Shown here one piece after another: positions 8,558 through 17,954 of a stretch of DNA of 64,000 nt. The stretch covers positions 186,001 through 250,000 of the forward strand of contig NZ_JAUFQO010000012.1 of the NCBI RefSeq assembly GCF_030409835.1, in the 5' to 3' direction. The stretch comes from Lutimonas halocynthiae. Its GTDB lineage: Bacteria > Bacteroidota > Bacteroidia > Flavobacteriales > Flavobacteriaceae. The translations under genes and the position numbers were made by a program. The first letter of the stretch is position 1. Each line of letters opens with the position of its first letter. The notes beneath the pieces were generated by a model that saw only the letters and a program-made list of their open reading frames with translations, searched no databases and had not been told where the DNA came from.

Positions 8558-10243
8558 TTAGTATCCTGGATTCTGTGTTAAAATGCCACCACTTTGGTCA
8601 ATAGCATTAATAGGAATTGGAAAGTTTTGATTTGCACTTGTCCATGTTCCTGCTTCTGTCGCAAAAGGAATAATAGTACGTCCTTCATTTACAAAATATT
8701 CGTTCATAACTTCTTCAGCAACACCCCATCTTCTAAGGTCAAATAAACGGTGACCTTCCATGCCTAATTCTAGACGACGCTCAAAACGAACAGCCTTTCT
8801 AGCATAATCCTGACTTGGGAAGCTTGTATATAATTCAATAGAATAATTGGCAGCGTCTCCACCTCCAGGTGCCTGAACATAGTTAGAGGCTTTAGCACGA
8901 GATCTAATTTGATTAACTATAGTAAGTGCTTCAGCTGTTTTACCATTTTCAACAAGCGCTTCAGCGTACATAAGCATAACATCAGCAAATCTCATAATGT
9001 GGTAATTTACACCTGACAATTGTTGACCCCAGCCACCAGTACCTTGGTTAGCTCCTTCTTCTCCACTTTGATATACATTTTTCTTTGGAAGATAAGATCC
9101 AGAGATATCAGAATACTCTGCACGAATCCAATCGTTACCAGGATTCACTCCATAACCGTTATAATCAATTCCTCTTCTTCCTACAGTATAATCAGCTCTT
9201 GGGTCTAATTTTCCTGCAAAAGGAGTGAAAGGCTGATCTGAATCAATAGCAAAGTCACTATTCACATCAGTCTGATTCCAAGTGTCAAGCAATGGTAAAC
9301 CAGCATCATCCGTTTGGAAAGCATTTAACAAATCTTGTGTTGGTTGATAAAAACCACAACATGATCCAAAAGGACCTGGATTTGGAAAGTTTAATGCACC
9401 TTGCGTGTTGGCATTATAAGATTGTCCATCATCTTTTGTAAACTGGATTGAGAACATTGACTCAATACTGTTGTCACCAATTAATGTGAAGTTATCATTA
9501 TAATTGTCAAGAAGACTATAAGGCCCGTTATTTACAACGCTTCCTAGCATAAGTTCAGCATCAGCAAACTTACCTTGATATAATTGTGCTTTTCCTAAGA
9601 AAGCTCTTGCAACCCAAGAAGTTGGTTTTCCAACAAGACCTTGTTCAGATGGAAGATTATCCATTGCGAACAAAAAATCTGCTTCTATTTCAGCCCAAAT
9701 TGGACCAGGATTAGGTTGGTTAAATTCTGTGTCAGTGTAATTTTGATCAGAAATATAAGGAACATTCCCCCACATTTTTTGTAATTCAAAATTAAAATGA
9801 CCTCTTAAGAATCTAGCTTCTGCCAATTGAGCATTGAAGTTACCTCCTTCAATTCCTGCTATTAAAGAAATAACAGCGTTAGCCCTGTTAATTCCAGCAA
9901 AAACAACAGCCCATTTTCCAAGAAAATAAGAACTACCAGTACCCCAAGTCATTGTCTCTATATTATAGAGCTCGCCTTGATCACCATCAGTACTTCCCTT
10001 GTGGGCATCATCGGCTAAAACGTCCATAATCCAGTTGTCACCAGATTGGGCCCATCCTTCACCAAAATTATTGTTTCTTTGACCATCAAGTGCAGAGTAT
10101 GCACCAGTCAGCATCAAGTCGACACCAGTTTCATTTTGAAGAGCTGCATCACTAAGGGCTCCAATTGCGACACCTTCAGTGAACTCATCACTACATGCTA
10201 ATATTCCTACTAGCAAGGTAAAATAAATTATATATTTTTTCAT
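8558..10243 (-). CDS. susD: SusD/RagB-family surface glycan-binding lipoprotein
   Basis: 561 residues with lipoprotein signal LLVGILAC (Cys17) followed by SDEFTEG, an acidic start common in surface-exposed Bacteroidota lipoproteins. The helical TPR-like half contains LAEARFLRGHFNFELQKMWG and WVARAFLGKAQLYQGKF; the C-terminal signature is RRLELGMEGHRLFDLRRWG, and the protein ends GGILTQNPGY as SusD proteins usually do. It caps the SusC transporter encoded five bases upstream and binds the oligosaccharide for delivery. The substrate is not readable from sequence; the neighbouring DUF1080/oxidoreductase genes suggest an unusual glycoside. Confidence 0.96.
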   Translation of the reverse strand: MKKYIIYFTLLVGILACSDEFTEGVAIGALSDAALQNETGVDLMLTGAYSALDGQRNNNFGEGWAQSGDNWIMDVLADDAHKGSTDGDQGELYNIETMTWGTGSSYFLGKWAVVFAGINRANAVISLIAGIEGGNFNAQLAEARFLRGHFNFELQKMWGNVPYISDQNYTDTEFNQPNPGPIWAEIEADFLFAMDNLPSEQGLVGKPTSWVARAFLGKAQLYQGKFADAELMLGSVVNNGPYSLLDNYNDNFTLIGDNSIESMFSIQFTKDDGQSYNANTQGALNFPNPGPFGSCCGFYQPTQDLLNAFQTDDAGLPLLDTWNQTDVNSDFAIDSDQPFTPFAGKLDPRADYTVGRRGIDYNGYGVNPGNDWIRAEYSDISGSYLPKKNVYQSGEEGANQGTGGWGQQLSGVNYHIMRFADVMLMYAEALVENGKTAEALTIVNQIRSRAKASNYVQAPGGGDAANYSIELYTSFPSQDYARKAVRFERRLELGMEGHRLFDLRRWGVAEEVMNEYFVNEGRTIIPFATEAGTWTSANQNFPIPINAIDQSGGILTQNPGY

Positions 10244-10248
10244 TGTAA

Positions 10249-13200
10249 TTAAAATTTAACATTAACACCCAAGGTATATACCTTTGAAGCTGGGTAAATT
10301 CTACCATCTATTCCTAAACTTAAATTGTCATAAGCAACAATTTCAGGATCAAAACCTTCATAATCAGTTATTGTAAATAAATTAGTTCCCTGAAGATAAA
10401 AACGCATTGAAGTCATATTCCACTTATCCATTAGGGTTTGTGGTAATTTATAACCAATTTGTAAGTTTTTAAGTCTAAAGAATGATCCATCTTCTACGTA
10501 ATAGGAGTTAGGATCTCCTTCATTATTTGTAATACTAGTTGAAAGTGCAGGTACATTGGTATCTTGGTTTTCAGGAGTCCAAGCATTTAATACTCTTGTA
10601 CTTCTGTTACCATTTACGAAAGCAGGGAAATCAGTATAATACTTGTTAAAGTTATATATGTCATTTCCTTCAGAACCAGTAAAGAATGCCGATAAATCGA
10701 AATTTTTATATGCAGCCTGTAAATTAATACCATACGTGAAATCAGGATGCGGAGAACCAATTTTTGTACGGTCACCATCATCAATTACACCAGAACCATC
10801 AACATCTTCATATTCAAATCTACCTTCATCCGTAAAACCAATAACGTTTCTACCATAGAAGAAAGAGATTTCATCACCAACTTCAGTTCTTGTTGGTTGT
10901 TGCCCTCTAAGATCAGCAGTAGTTCCTCCAACTGGAGTATCTCCAATTAAAGCAGTAACTTCATTTTTGTACATAGAGAAGTTTCCGTTTACACCAAAGA
11001 AAAATCCTGAATCCCAAGTGTTTGAATAACCAATACTTAAGTCAAAACCTGTATTCTTCATATCACCTAAATTCACTAACGGAGCACCTGCATCAATCGC
11101 AGTAGTACTAATTAGACCGAAATCACGTGTAATCAAATCTTCAGTTTTAATTTGATAAACTTCAAAGCCTACATTAAGTTTGCTTGAGAACATATCTAGT
11201 TCAATACCAATATTTGATGTAACACTTGTTTCCCATTTCAAATCTGGGTTACCAACTTGAGACAAATTAGCTCCCGTAAAAATGCTGCTACCATTCAATG
11301 CGTAATTTGCAAACTGGTCACTTAAAGTTGAAATGTTAATTGTTGGATTGTCAGCAGGTAAAGTCTGGTTACCCAACTGCCCCCAAGAAGCTTTTAATTT
11401 CAATCTGTTAACAACACCTGTGTTATTGAAGAAATCTTCATTACTCATTACCCAACCACCACTAAAAGAAGGGAAAATATCAGTTTTATTATCTCCTAAG
11501 AATCTTGAAGATTCATCCTGTCTTACAGTAGCAGAAAAGAAATATTTACCTTTATAGTCGTAATTTGCAGTGGCAAATAAAGAATATAATGAATTGAACC
11601 CGTCATATGCATAATCAACATTAGGAGTTCCAGTACCGGTTGAAAGTAAATAGAAATCAGGATCTTCAAATAAATAACCTGTACGACTTATACCTTTTCC
11701 TTTACCTGAATACTTTAATGCTTCAACACCTATAAGTGCATTTATTTTATGATCACCGAAAGATTTATTCCAGTTTAAGGTATTTGTCCAACCCCAGTTA
11801 TAATTCGTCTGATCTTGTTCATTCAAAGTGTTATTTGAAATAGGCTCTCCATGTTCAGGATCTAAAGCAGTAAAGTATCTTCCGTCAAAAGTATTAAAAC
11901 CAAAAGCTAAAGTAGTTTTAAACGTCAATGACTCAAGAATATCCCATGATAAATAAGCATCACCGAAAACAGCGTATCGCTTAGAGTAATCATCACGAGT
12001 TCTGTAATTCTGTGCTACAGGGTTTCTAGAATTTGATAAACTAGGACCAGCTACACCAGCAAAAAGACCTTCATCATCATAAACAGGCAATAAAGGAGTA
12101 ATTCTTTGCGCCATTTGCATCGCTTCGGCATTACCACTTCTTGTATTAGAGTAAGAAATGTTAACGTGCTCACCAATTCTCAGTTTTTCACCAATTTTAA
12201 ACTCAGAGTTTAATTTGGTACTGATTCTTTCGAAACCTGTCTCATTAATGATACCATCACGATTTAAATAACCTACAGACATAAAATACTTACCTGATTC
12301 ATTACCATTTGATAATGAAAAAGAAACATTAGAAGTAGGAGCAGTATCTGTCAAAGCTCCAATCCAATCTGTACCTCCAGGGTTTACAGCTGCTGACTTA
12401 ACACCACTTGGGTAATATTCGATAGGGTCATAAGACGAAACTCTTGTGTATCCAACAATAGAAGTTGGTACGGTCCAAGTACCTGATCCAGTAGGGTCAT
12501 ACTGACCATGAGACAAATCTGCACCATCATTAACTTGAGACTGACGCAACACTTCAGCATGTTGTGTAGGATTCAATAAACTTGGGGCATTAGCGATTTC
12601 TGAAAAACCAGTATAGGCATCAAAAGAAAAAGTAGCTTTATTTTGATTGTAAGATCCACTTTTTGTTGTAATAATTACAACCCCGTTTGCCGCTCTAGCT
12701 CCATAAATAGCTGCTGCACCATCTTTCAACACGTTCATCTGATCAATATCAGATGGATTGATGTTGTTTAATGCTTGAGCATCATCCGTTTGAACACCGT
12801 CAATAATAAACAACGGATCCGTGTTGTTGGCTGTACCAAATCCACGAATGTTGATTTTTGGTGTAGATCCTGGCTGATTGTTTTGAATCACTGTTACACC
12901 AGTAACCCTTCCTTGAAGTGCTTCAGCTGCGTTAACAACAGGAGCTTTCAAAGCTTCATCCATGTCTACAGAAGCAACTGAACCTGTAATGTCACCTCTA
13001 GTTTGTGTTGAATAACCAACCACTACAACTTCTTCCAATTGGTTTTCACCACCTTCAAGTGTAATGTTGATTACTGAATCACTACCAACAGTAGCAGTTC
13101 CAGTTGTCATTCCAATGAACGTAAATTCTAAAACGTCACCTTCATTGGCTTCGATAGCATAATTACCATCGAAATCAGTAGTAACACCGGCATCGGTGCC

Positions 13201-13338
13201 CTGAACAACAACAGCGGCTCCAGGCAGCGGCCCATCAGCGTCTGATACTGTTCCTGTGATCGTCTTTTGAGCCATTGTAAAGCTGCTGGTCAAGAAGATC
13301 GCCAGAATGATTAAACTTTTAAATAATTGTTTTCCCAT
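10249..13338 (-). CDS. susC: SusC/RagA-family TonB-dependent outer-membrane transporter
   Basis: 1029 residues. A signal peptide (SSFTMAQ end) is followed by a carboxypeptidase-regulatory-like domain (GTVSDADGPLPGAAVVVQG, about 25-105), then the SusC motif EEVVVVGYSTQTRGDITGSV, a plug domain (VTVIQNNQPGSTPKINIRG, IIDGVQT, VLKDGAAAIYGARAANGVV) and a 22-strand-type barrel ending in an aromatic-rich strand (VYTLGVNVKF). It imports oligosaccharides across the outer membrane with the SusD encoded five bases downstream. No anti-sigma or hybrid two-component gene adjoins; the AraC gene at 14.5 kb is the nearest regulator. Confidence 0.97.
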   Translation of the reverse strand: MGKQLFKSLIILAIFLTSSFTMAQKTITGTVSDADGPLPGAAVVVQGTDAGVTTDFDGNYAIEANEGDVLEFTFIGMTTGTATVGSDSVINITLEGGENQLEEVVVVGYSTQTRGDITGSVASVDMDEALKAPVVNAAEALQGRVTGVTVIQNNQPGSTPKINIRGFGTANNTDPLFIIDGVQTDDAQALNNINPSDIDQMNVLKDGAAAIYGARAANGVVIITTKSGSYNQNKATFSFDAYTGFSEIANAPSLLNPTQHAEVLRQSQVNDGADLSHGQYDPTGSGTWTVPTSIVGYTRVSSYDPIEYYPSGVKSAAVNPGGTDWIGALTDTAPTSNVSFSLSNGNESGKYFMSVGYLNRDGIINETGFERISTKLNSEFKIGEKLRIGEHVNISYSNTRSGNAEAMQMAQRITPLLPVYDDEGLFAGVAGPSLSNSRNPVAQNYRTRDDYSKRYAVFGDAYLSWDILESLTFKTTLAFGFNTFDGRYFTALDPEHGEPISNNTLNEQDQTNYNWGWTNTLNWNKSFGDHKINALIGVEALKYSGKGKGISRTGYLFEDPDFYLLSTGTGTPNVDYAYDGFNSLYSLFATANYDYKGKYFFSATVRQDESSRFLGDNKTDIFPSFSGGWVMSNEDFFNNTGVVNRLKLKASWGQLGNQTLPADNPTINISTLSDQFANYALNGSSIFTGANLSQVGNPDLKWETSVTSNIGIELDMFSSKLNVGFEVYQIKTEDLITRDFGLISTTAIDAGAPLVNLGDMKNTGFDLSIGYSNTWDSGFFFGVNGNFSMYKNEVTALIGDTPVGGTTADLRGQQPTRTEVGDEISFFYGRNVIGFTDEGRFEYEDVDGSGVIDDGDRTKIGSPHPDFTYGINLQAAYKNFDLSAFFTGSEGNDIYNFNKYYTDFPAFVNGNRSTRVLNAWTPENQDTNVPALSTSITNNEGDPNSYYVEDGSFFRLKNLQIGYKLPQTLMDKWNMTSMRFYLQGTNLFTITDYEGFDPEIVAYDNLSLGIDGRIYPASKVYTLGVNVKF

Positions 13339-13590
13339 AATAAATAATTATTAATTAATAAATTGATTGTAAGCGTGCGGTTTTTTTTGAAAAAACCACC
13401 AAAAAATATTTTAATGCATAATGATAGAAGTTTAAATTATGTTTCTAAAAAATAATATACAAATAACTTAATACGTCCCACAGATAACATTTATTTAACA
13501 ACAAACATGATATCTGAACCGAAACGTTAATTTTTCCTTAATATTTTAACCGCAATATATAAATTTTTCTTAAGAATATTGTAATACAAT
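13339..13590. other. intergenic region upstream of susC
   Basis: This 252-base AT-rich gap separates the DUF1080 gene and susC, both on the minus strand. No TAnnTTTG promoter match was found. The only operator-like string is an imperfect CGAAACGTTAAT near 13521-13532, too weak to call. Confidence 0.4.
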
Positions 13591-14382
13591 TCAGTCCAAT
13601 TGTAATACCATTATATTCTTAAATTCTACAGGATGGCTCTCGCTTTGCAGCGAAATGTAACCCTGTTTTAATTCTTTTCCTTCCAGCTCTGTTAATGAGT
13701 TATATTCACCGCCTATAATTGGATGATCATATTCCAATACTTTTTCACCATTTATATAATGAGAGATCAATGAATCATTTCTAACTTCAATTTCCAAATT
13801 GACCCACTCATCACCATAAAAAGTCTTCGAATTTGAATCAATACAATGAGTTGTAACGAGTTCATTATTCATGTGTACATGGCTTCCGGGAGTGCAAAGG
13901 TTGGCAGTGCTTCTGGGCACGTCTTGCTCCAATCCGCCTAATAGTTGCACTTCAACACATACCGGGAAGTTTTGATCTAATTCCATGGTCTCTGGATCTT
14001 GGCAATGAATCATAACACCACTATTACGTGTAGCCCAATCTTCTCCACCTTTTACTTGCTCTCCTAAAAACCGATACGCTAGTTTTAATCTGTAATTTGC
14101 AAAAGGCGTTTCGTAAAATAAATGCCCGAATGAATTGTCAAAAGTTTCATACTCGGAATAATCAACCTTTATAACACTATCACGAACAGTAAATGTATTT
14201 TTATAATTCACGCCTAAAGGATGTCCTTTTATTTTAACATTCCAGTTGTCTAAATCGACACCATTAAATAAAGAGACCCATTTTTTTTGATCAGAAGAAA
14301 CCTGTTCTTTTTTGCAGTTTATCAATGATATTGATAAAAAGATGATAATAATTGAAAGCGGTATAATTTTCATAAAATTCAT
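13591..14382 (-). CDS. DUF1080 (3-keto-disaccharide hydrolase family) lipoprotein, copy 1
   Basis: 263 residues with lipoprotein signal ending ISLINC (Cys23); Met4 is an equally good start. The concanavalin-like DUF1080 fold shows WVSLFNGVDLDNWNVK near the start, YRLKLAYRFLG, RNSGVMIHCQDPETM in the middle and a closing GYISLQSESHPVEFKNI. Members cleave glycosides previously oxidised at C3, and related proteins occur beside Gfo/Idh dehydrogenases as here. It is on the same strand as susC but separated by 252 bases, and it is divergent from the AraC gene. It is the most divergent of the three DUF1080 proteins here. Confidence 0.88.
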   Translation of the reverse strand: MNFMKIIPLSIIIIFLSISLINCKKEQVSSDQKKWVSLFNGVDLDNWNVKIKGHPLGVNYKNTFTVRDSVIKVDYSEYETFDNSFGHLFYETPFANYRLKLAYRFLGEQVKGGEDWATRNSGVMIHCQDPETMELDQNFPVCVEVQLLGGLEQDVPRSTANLCTPGSHVHMNNELVTTHCIDSNSKTFYGDEWVNLEIEVRNDSLISHYINGEKVLEYDHPIIGGEYNSLTELEGKELKQGYISLQSESHPVEFKNIMVLQLD

Positions 14383-14523
14383 CTATACATAACACTAAAG
14401 CCGAAGTTAAGCAGGAGAATCAGCGCTATGACAACGATTTAGTAAAGTTTTAAACTTTATATTAACAATGATTAATTGAATAGTTGCTCATATTTTTGCT
14501 AAATCAAAACCAAATTAATTACT

Positions 14524-15561
14524 TTGTTTTTTAATAATGTTCAAAATACTTCAGTGAAAGACAGTGTACAAGAGATAGAGCCTTACAGAGCAGAGGGGAT
14601 TGTTTATCATGCAGACACCTGTCTGCCTTTGGTTGATGCGATTTCACGCGAGAAGCTGAAATTTAAAGCTTTGGCTCGTTATACTTACCCCGGAGACAGA
14701 CTTACTGATGATACGTTAGGATTAAATTCTATTGGCTATTGGGATGCTATGGAGCCTCAGGATTGGGGTTTGAACTGGCATAGAAATGAGGGAATTGAGT
14801 TTCATTTTCTAGAATCTGGTTCAATGCCTTATGCTCAGGAAACTGAAAAAACAGAATTAAGACCAAATCACCTTACTATTACAAGACCTTGGGAAGCACA
14901 TAAGGTTGGAAGTCCTGAAATAGGGATGGGAAAGTTTTACTGGGTTATTATTGACTTAGGAATAAGAAGACCACATCAGGAATGGGTATGGCCAGACTGG
15001 ATCATGATGACAGAAAAGGATTTAAAGCGCCTGACCAAAATATTGAGGTTAGACGATCAATGGTTATGGCAGTCTAACTCCAAAATGAGAGAATGCTTTC
15101 ACAAGATGGGCATAGCAGTAGATAATGATGTTGAAGGCAGTAGTGCTTCGAAAATCAGGCTATTAGTGAATGAAATGCTAATCTTATTATTAGAATTGGC
15201 AGATTCAAAAGAAGTAGTGTTGAATGAAGCACTTACAGATAGTTCTAGAAGTGTCCAGTTGTTTTTAAACGAGTTAGATAAAAATTTATCTGAAAATTGG
15301 ACTATAGAGAGAATGGCTGATTCAGCCGGAGTTGGCCTGACAAGATTTACCTATCACTGTCGTCAATTGACCAATACAACTCCAATGAGGTATTTGGCCA
15401 TGAAGCGAATTGAAAAGGCTAAAACAATTTTGCTTAAAAACCCTGAGTTAAGTGTGGCTGAAGTAGCATATAGCTGCGGTTTTGCCACAAGTCAATATTT
15501 CTCTACAGTATTTAAAAGACAGGAAAAATGTACGCCACTCGAGTTTAAGGTGAGTTTGTAA
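14524..15561 (+). CDS. AraC-family transcriptional regulator with cupin-like sensor
   Basis: 345 residues. Residues about 70-140 resemble an AraC cupin arm (WHRNEGIEFHFLESG, LRPNHLTITRPWEAHKVG). The C-terminal 100 residues hold two helix-turn-helix units (IERMADSAGVGLTRFTYHC; VAEVAYSCGFATSQYFSTVF). No in-frame ATG precedes the conserved region: an in-frame stop lies at 14515-14517, so translation must begin at TTG 14524, at GTG 14554, or at another non-ATG codon. It is divergent from one DUF1080 gene and heads toward the isomerase/oxidoreductase/DUF1080 set, which it probably controls in response to a sugar. A 23-bp perfect hairpin begins six bases after its stop. Confidence 0.92.
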   Translation: MFFNNVQNTSVKDSVQEIEPYRAEGIVYHADTCLPLVDAISREKLKFKALARYTYPGDRLTDDTLGLNSIGYWDAMEPQDWGLNWHRNEGIEFHFLESGSMPYAQETEKTELRPNHLTITRPWEAHKVGSPEIGMGKFYWVIIDLGIRRPHQEWVWPDWIMMTEKDLKRLTKILRLDDQWLWQSNSKMRECFHKMGIAVDNDVEGSSASKIRLLVNEMLILLLELADSKEVVLNEALTDSSRSVQLFLNELDKNLSENWTIERMADSAGVGLTRFTYHCRQLTNTTPMRYLAMKRIEKAKTILLKNPELSVAEVAYSCGFATSQYFSTVFKRQEKCTPLEFKVSL

Positions 15562-15566
15562 AGCTC

Positions 15567-15618
15567 AGGTGATCGGAGGTGAGGTGATCGGAGGTGATCA
15601 CCTCACCTCCGATCACCT
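15567..15618. repeat. perfect 23-bp hairpin, modular palindrome copy H1
   Basis: Bases 15567-15589 are exactly complementary to 15596-15618 around the loop GGAGGT. Each arm has the internal layout A-B-A with A = AGGTGATC and B = GGAGGTG, so a 15-bp direct repeat lies inside an inverted repeat. The same words recur in hairpins at 53.6 kb. No T-tract follows. It may stabilise the 3' end of the AraC mRNA or be a dispersed repeat. Confidence 0.93.
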
Positions 15619-15771
15619 CGGGATGATATTACCATAAATACCTCGATTCATGTCAATTATACATAGAATAAGGTTTGTATTGTATAATTTCTTTCACTGA
15701 TTAAAAATACACAGTTGTCCGTTTTTTATCCCTTAATTTCACGAGCATAAATCACTTAAATTAAGTTAATA

Positions 15772-16773
15772 ATGAAAAAAGCGAATAATTTGTTCAAATG
15801 GTCTCATCTTTTAGTAACTGTAATGATGCTTATACTTTTAAGCTGCGGTAACAAGCAGAAAGAGGAAGTAAATGACTCCCCTAAAGAAGAAGTAAAGGAA
15901 GAAAAAGCTCCATTTTTTAAATTATCTCTGGCGCAATGGTCTCTAAATAAAGCAGTACGAGAAGGAGGACAAAGTCCATTAGATTTCGCTCAAAAAGCAA
16001 GTGAATTAGGATTTGAGGGTATCGAGTATGTTAGTCAATTGTACACGAAAGAATTAGAGAAAGATGAGGATCCTGAGGTGGCTATGGCGAATTTGTTAAA
16101 GGTTTTAAAAGAAAAAAGTGAAACATATAAAGTGACTAATGTATTGATCATGGTTGACAGGGAAGGTGATTTGGCTAACCTTGATGATAAAGAACGAGCG
16201 CAAACAATCGAAAACCATAAAAAGTGGGTTGATGCAGCGCAATTTTTAGGCTGTCATTCTATAAGAGTTAATGCACACGGAGTTGGAACATATGAAGAAG
16301 TTGCAGAGGCAGCTGTAAAAGGACTTACAGAATTATCTACTTACGCAGCAACAAAAGGAATTAATGTGATTGTTGAAAATCACGGAGGATATACTTCAAA
16401 TGGTCAATGGCTGTCGGACGTCATGGCAAAAGTGAACATGCCAAACTGTGGAACACTACCAGATTTTGGTAATTTTTGTATGACTGAAGGTTACGGATCT
16501 ATCAATAGTGTTGAATGTGAGGATCCTTATGATATATATAAAGGAGTAAAAGAATTAATGCCATACGCCAAAGCGGTAAGCGCAAAAACATATGATTTTG
16601 ATGAAAATGGAAACCAACCTAAAATTGACTACACTAAAATGATGCAGATTGTAAAAGATGCTGGTTATACTGGTTTTATTGGCGTTGAGTATGAGGGTGA
16701 TAATTTGTCAGAAGTTGACGGAATTAACGCTACAAAAGAATTGATATTAAAATCTGTAGCAGCTTTAAACTAA
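15772..16773 (+). CDS. sugar phosphate isomerase/epimerase-like TIM-barrel lipoprotein
   Basis: 333 residues with lipoprotein signal MLILLSC (Cys25), then an acidic linker (EEVNDSPKEEVKEEK). The barrel is of the xylose-isomerase-like AP-endonuclease 2 family: LAQWSLNKAV at strand 1, LGFEGIEYVSQLY (metal-ligand Glu), CHSIRVNAHG, INVIVENHGGYTSN, LPDFGNFC and FIGVEYEGD provide the expected Glu/Asp/His metal-binding set. It would act at the cell envelope on a free sugar or keto-sugar. It heads a cluster with a Gfo/Idh oxidoreductase 19 bases downstream and a DUF1080 protein, consistent with a sugar oxidation and cleavage pathway. Exact reaction unknown. Confidence 0.88.
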   Translation: MKKANNLFKWSHLLVTVMMLILLSCGNKQKEEVNDSPKEEVKEEKAPFFKLSLAQWSLNKAVREGGQSPLDFAQKASELGFEGIEYVSQLYTKELEKDEDPEVAMANLLKVLKEKSETYKVTNVLIMVDREGDLANLDDKERAQTIENHKKWVDAAQFLGCHSIRVNAHGVGTYEEVAEAAVKGLTELSTYAATKGINVIVENHGGYTSNGQWLSDVMAKVNMPNCGTLPDFGNFCMTEGYGSINSVECEDPYDIYKGVKELMPYAKAVSAKTYDFDENGNQPKIDYTKMMQIVKDAGYTGFIGVEYEGDNLSEVDGINATKELILKSVAALN

Positions 16774-16792
16774 CACAAAACTATAGAAGTAA

Positions 16793-17929
16793 ATGGGTGC
16801 AAAAATCAAGTTAGGTATTTTAGGTGGTGGCGGTGACTCCCTTATTGGAGTATTGCATCGCGTAGCTTCAAATATGTTCGATCAATATGAAATTGTTGGA
16901 GGTGTTTTTAACCCAGTTTGGGAAAAAAATATTGGTTTTGCTGAACAGATTGGATTGCCCGTTTCGCGAATTTATAAAGATTTTGAAACGCTTATCTCTG
17001 AGGAGGTTAAACTTCCGGAAAATGAAAGAATGCAAGTTGTGTCTATTTTGACGCCTAATTTTTTGCATTTTCCAATGGCTAAAAAATTACTGGAGAACGG
17101 TTTTCATATCATCTGTGAAAAACCATTGACTACTTCATATGAAGAGGCCTTGATTTTAAAAGAAATCCAAGAATTGACAAAGACTGTTTTTGCGGTTACC
17201 TATACTTATACGGGGTATCCTATGGTAAGGCAGATGAGGAAACTTGTTGAAAGTGACGCATTGGGAAAAATTCAAAAAGTTGATGTGCAATATTATCAAG
17301 GCTGGATCAATTCTATTATTCACGATCCTGAAAAACGAGCTTCGACTTGGAGGTTGCAGCCGGATAAGTCTGGGATTAGTTGTTGTATTGGTGATATTGG
17401 TACACACGCTTTTGGTATGATTGAATTTGTTACGGGCCTGCAAGTATCTAAAGTATTGTCAGATCTTAATTATTTGTATGCAGATAATGTTATGGATATT
17501 GACGGAACTGTTTTGATTCATTGTTCGAATGGAGCAAAAGGTGTTATAAGAGCAAGTCAGATTGCCACAGGAGAGGAGAACAGTATTATTGTCAAAATTT
17601 ATGGTGAAAAAGCGGGTTTAAAATGGGAGCAGGAAAACCCCAATTATCTTTATATGATGGAAGAAGGACAAGCCATAAAAGTGCTTAAACCGGGGAATGG
17701 TTATAATAGTGAACTATCCTTAGATGGAACAAAATTACCTCCAGGACATCCTGAAGGAATTTTTGATGCTATGGGTAATATTTATAAAGGAGTAGCACGT
17801 GCAATTAAAGGTGAACCTTATGATAGCGGTGAGTTTCCTACAATTATGGATGGCATTAGAGGTATGAATTTTATAGAACAAACCATTGCTTCAAATGCTG
17901 ATGGCAATGTTTGGAAGTCAATTGACTAA
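16793..17929 (+). CDS. Gfo/Idh/MocA-family NAD(P)-dependent oxidoreductase (cytosolic)
   Basis: 378 residues with no signal peptide. The Rossmann motif GILGGGGDSLIGV (8-20) binds NAD(P); the family EKP motif is at 109-111 (IICEKPLTTSYEEA), with the catalytic Lys110. The C-terminal domain includes GDIGTHAFGMIEFVTG, whose Asp and His suit the active site. The pathway partner genes are the TIM-barrel protein 19 bases upstream and a DUF1080 lipoprotein 25 bases downstream. A glycoside or sugar 3-dehydrogenase, or reduction of the 3-keto product released by DUF1080 proteins, is a reasonable inference but not proven. Confidence 0.93.
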   Translation: MGAKIKLGILGGGGDSLIGVLHRVASNMFDQYEIVGGVFNPVWEKNIGFAEQIGLPVSRIYKDFETLISEEVKLPENERMQVVSILTPNFLHFPMAKKLLENGFHIICEKPLTTSYEEALILKEIQELTKTVFAVTYTYTGYPMVRQMRKLVESDALGKIQKVDVQYYQGWINSIIHDPEKRASTWRLQPDKSGISCCIGDIGTHAFGMIEFVTGLQVSKVLSDLNYLYADNVMDIDGTVLIHCSNGAKGVIRASQIATGEENSIIVKIYGEKAGLKWEQENPNYLYMMEEGQAIKVLKPGNGYNSELSLDGTKLPPGHPEGIFDAMGNIYKGVARAIKGEPYDSGEFPTIMDGIRGMNFIEQTIASNADGNVWKSID

Positions 17930-17954
17930 ATAGTGATAAATTAATTGAACCAAT

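Noticed and set aside
13515-13535. second LacI-type operator upstream of the first susC
   Set aside because: The string CGAAACGTTAAT is only partly symmetric and could easily arise by chance.
15567-15618. ordinary rho-independent terminator
   Set aside because: No T-run follows either side, the stem is unusually long and exact, and its words recur at 53.6 kb; it was therefore listed as a repeat.
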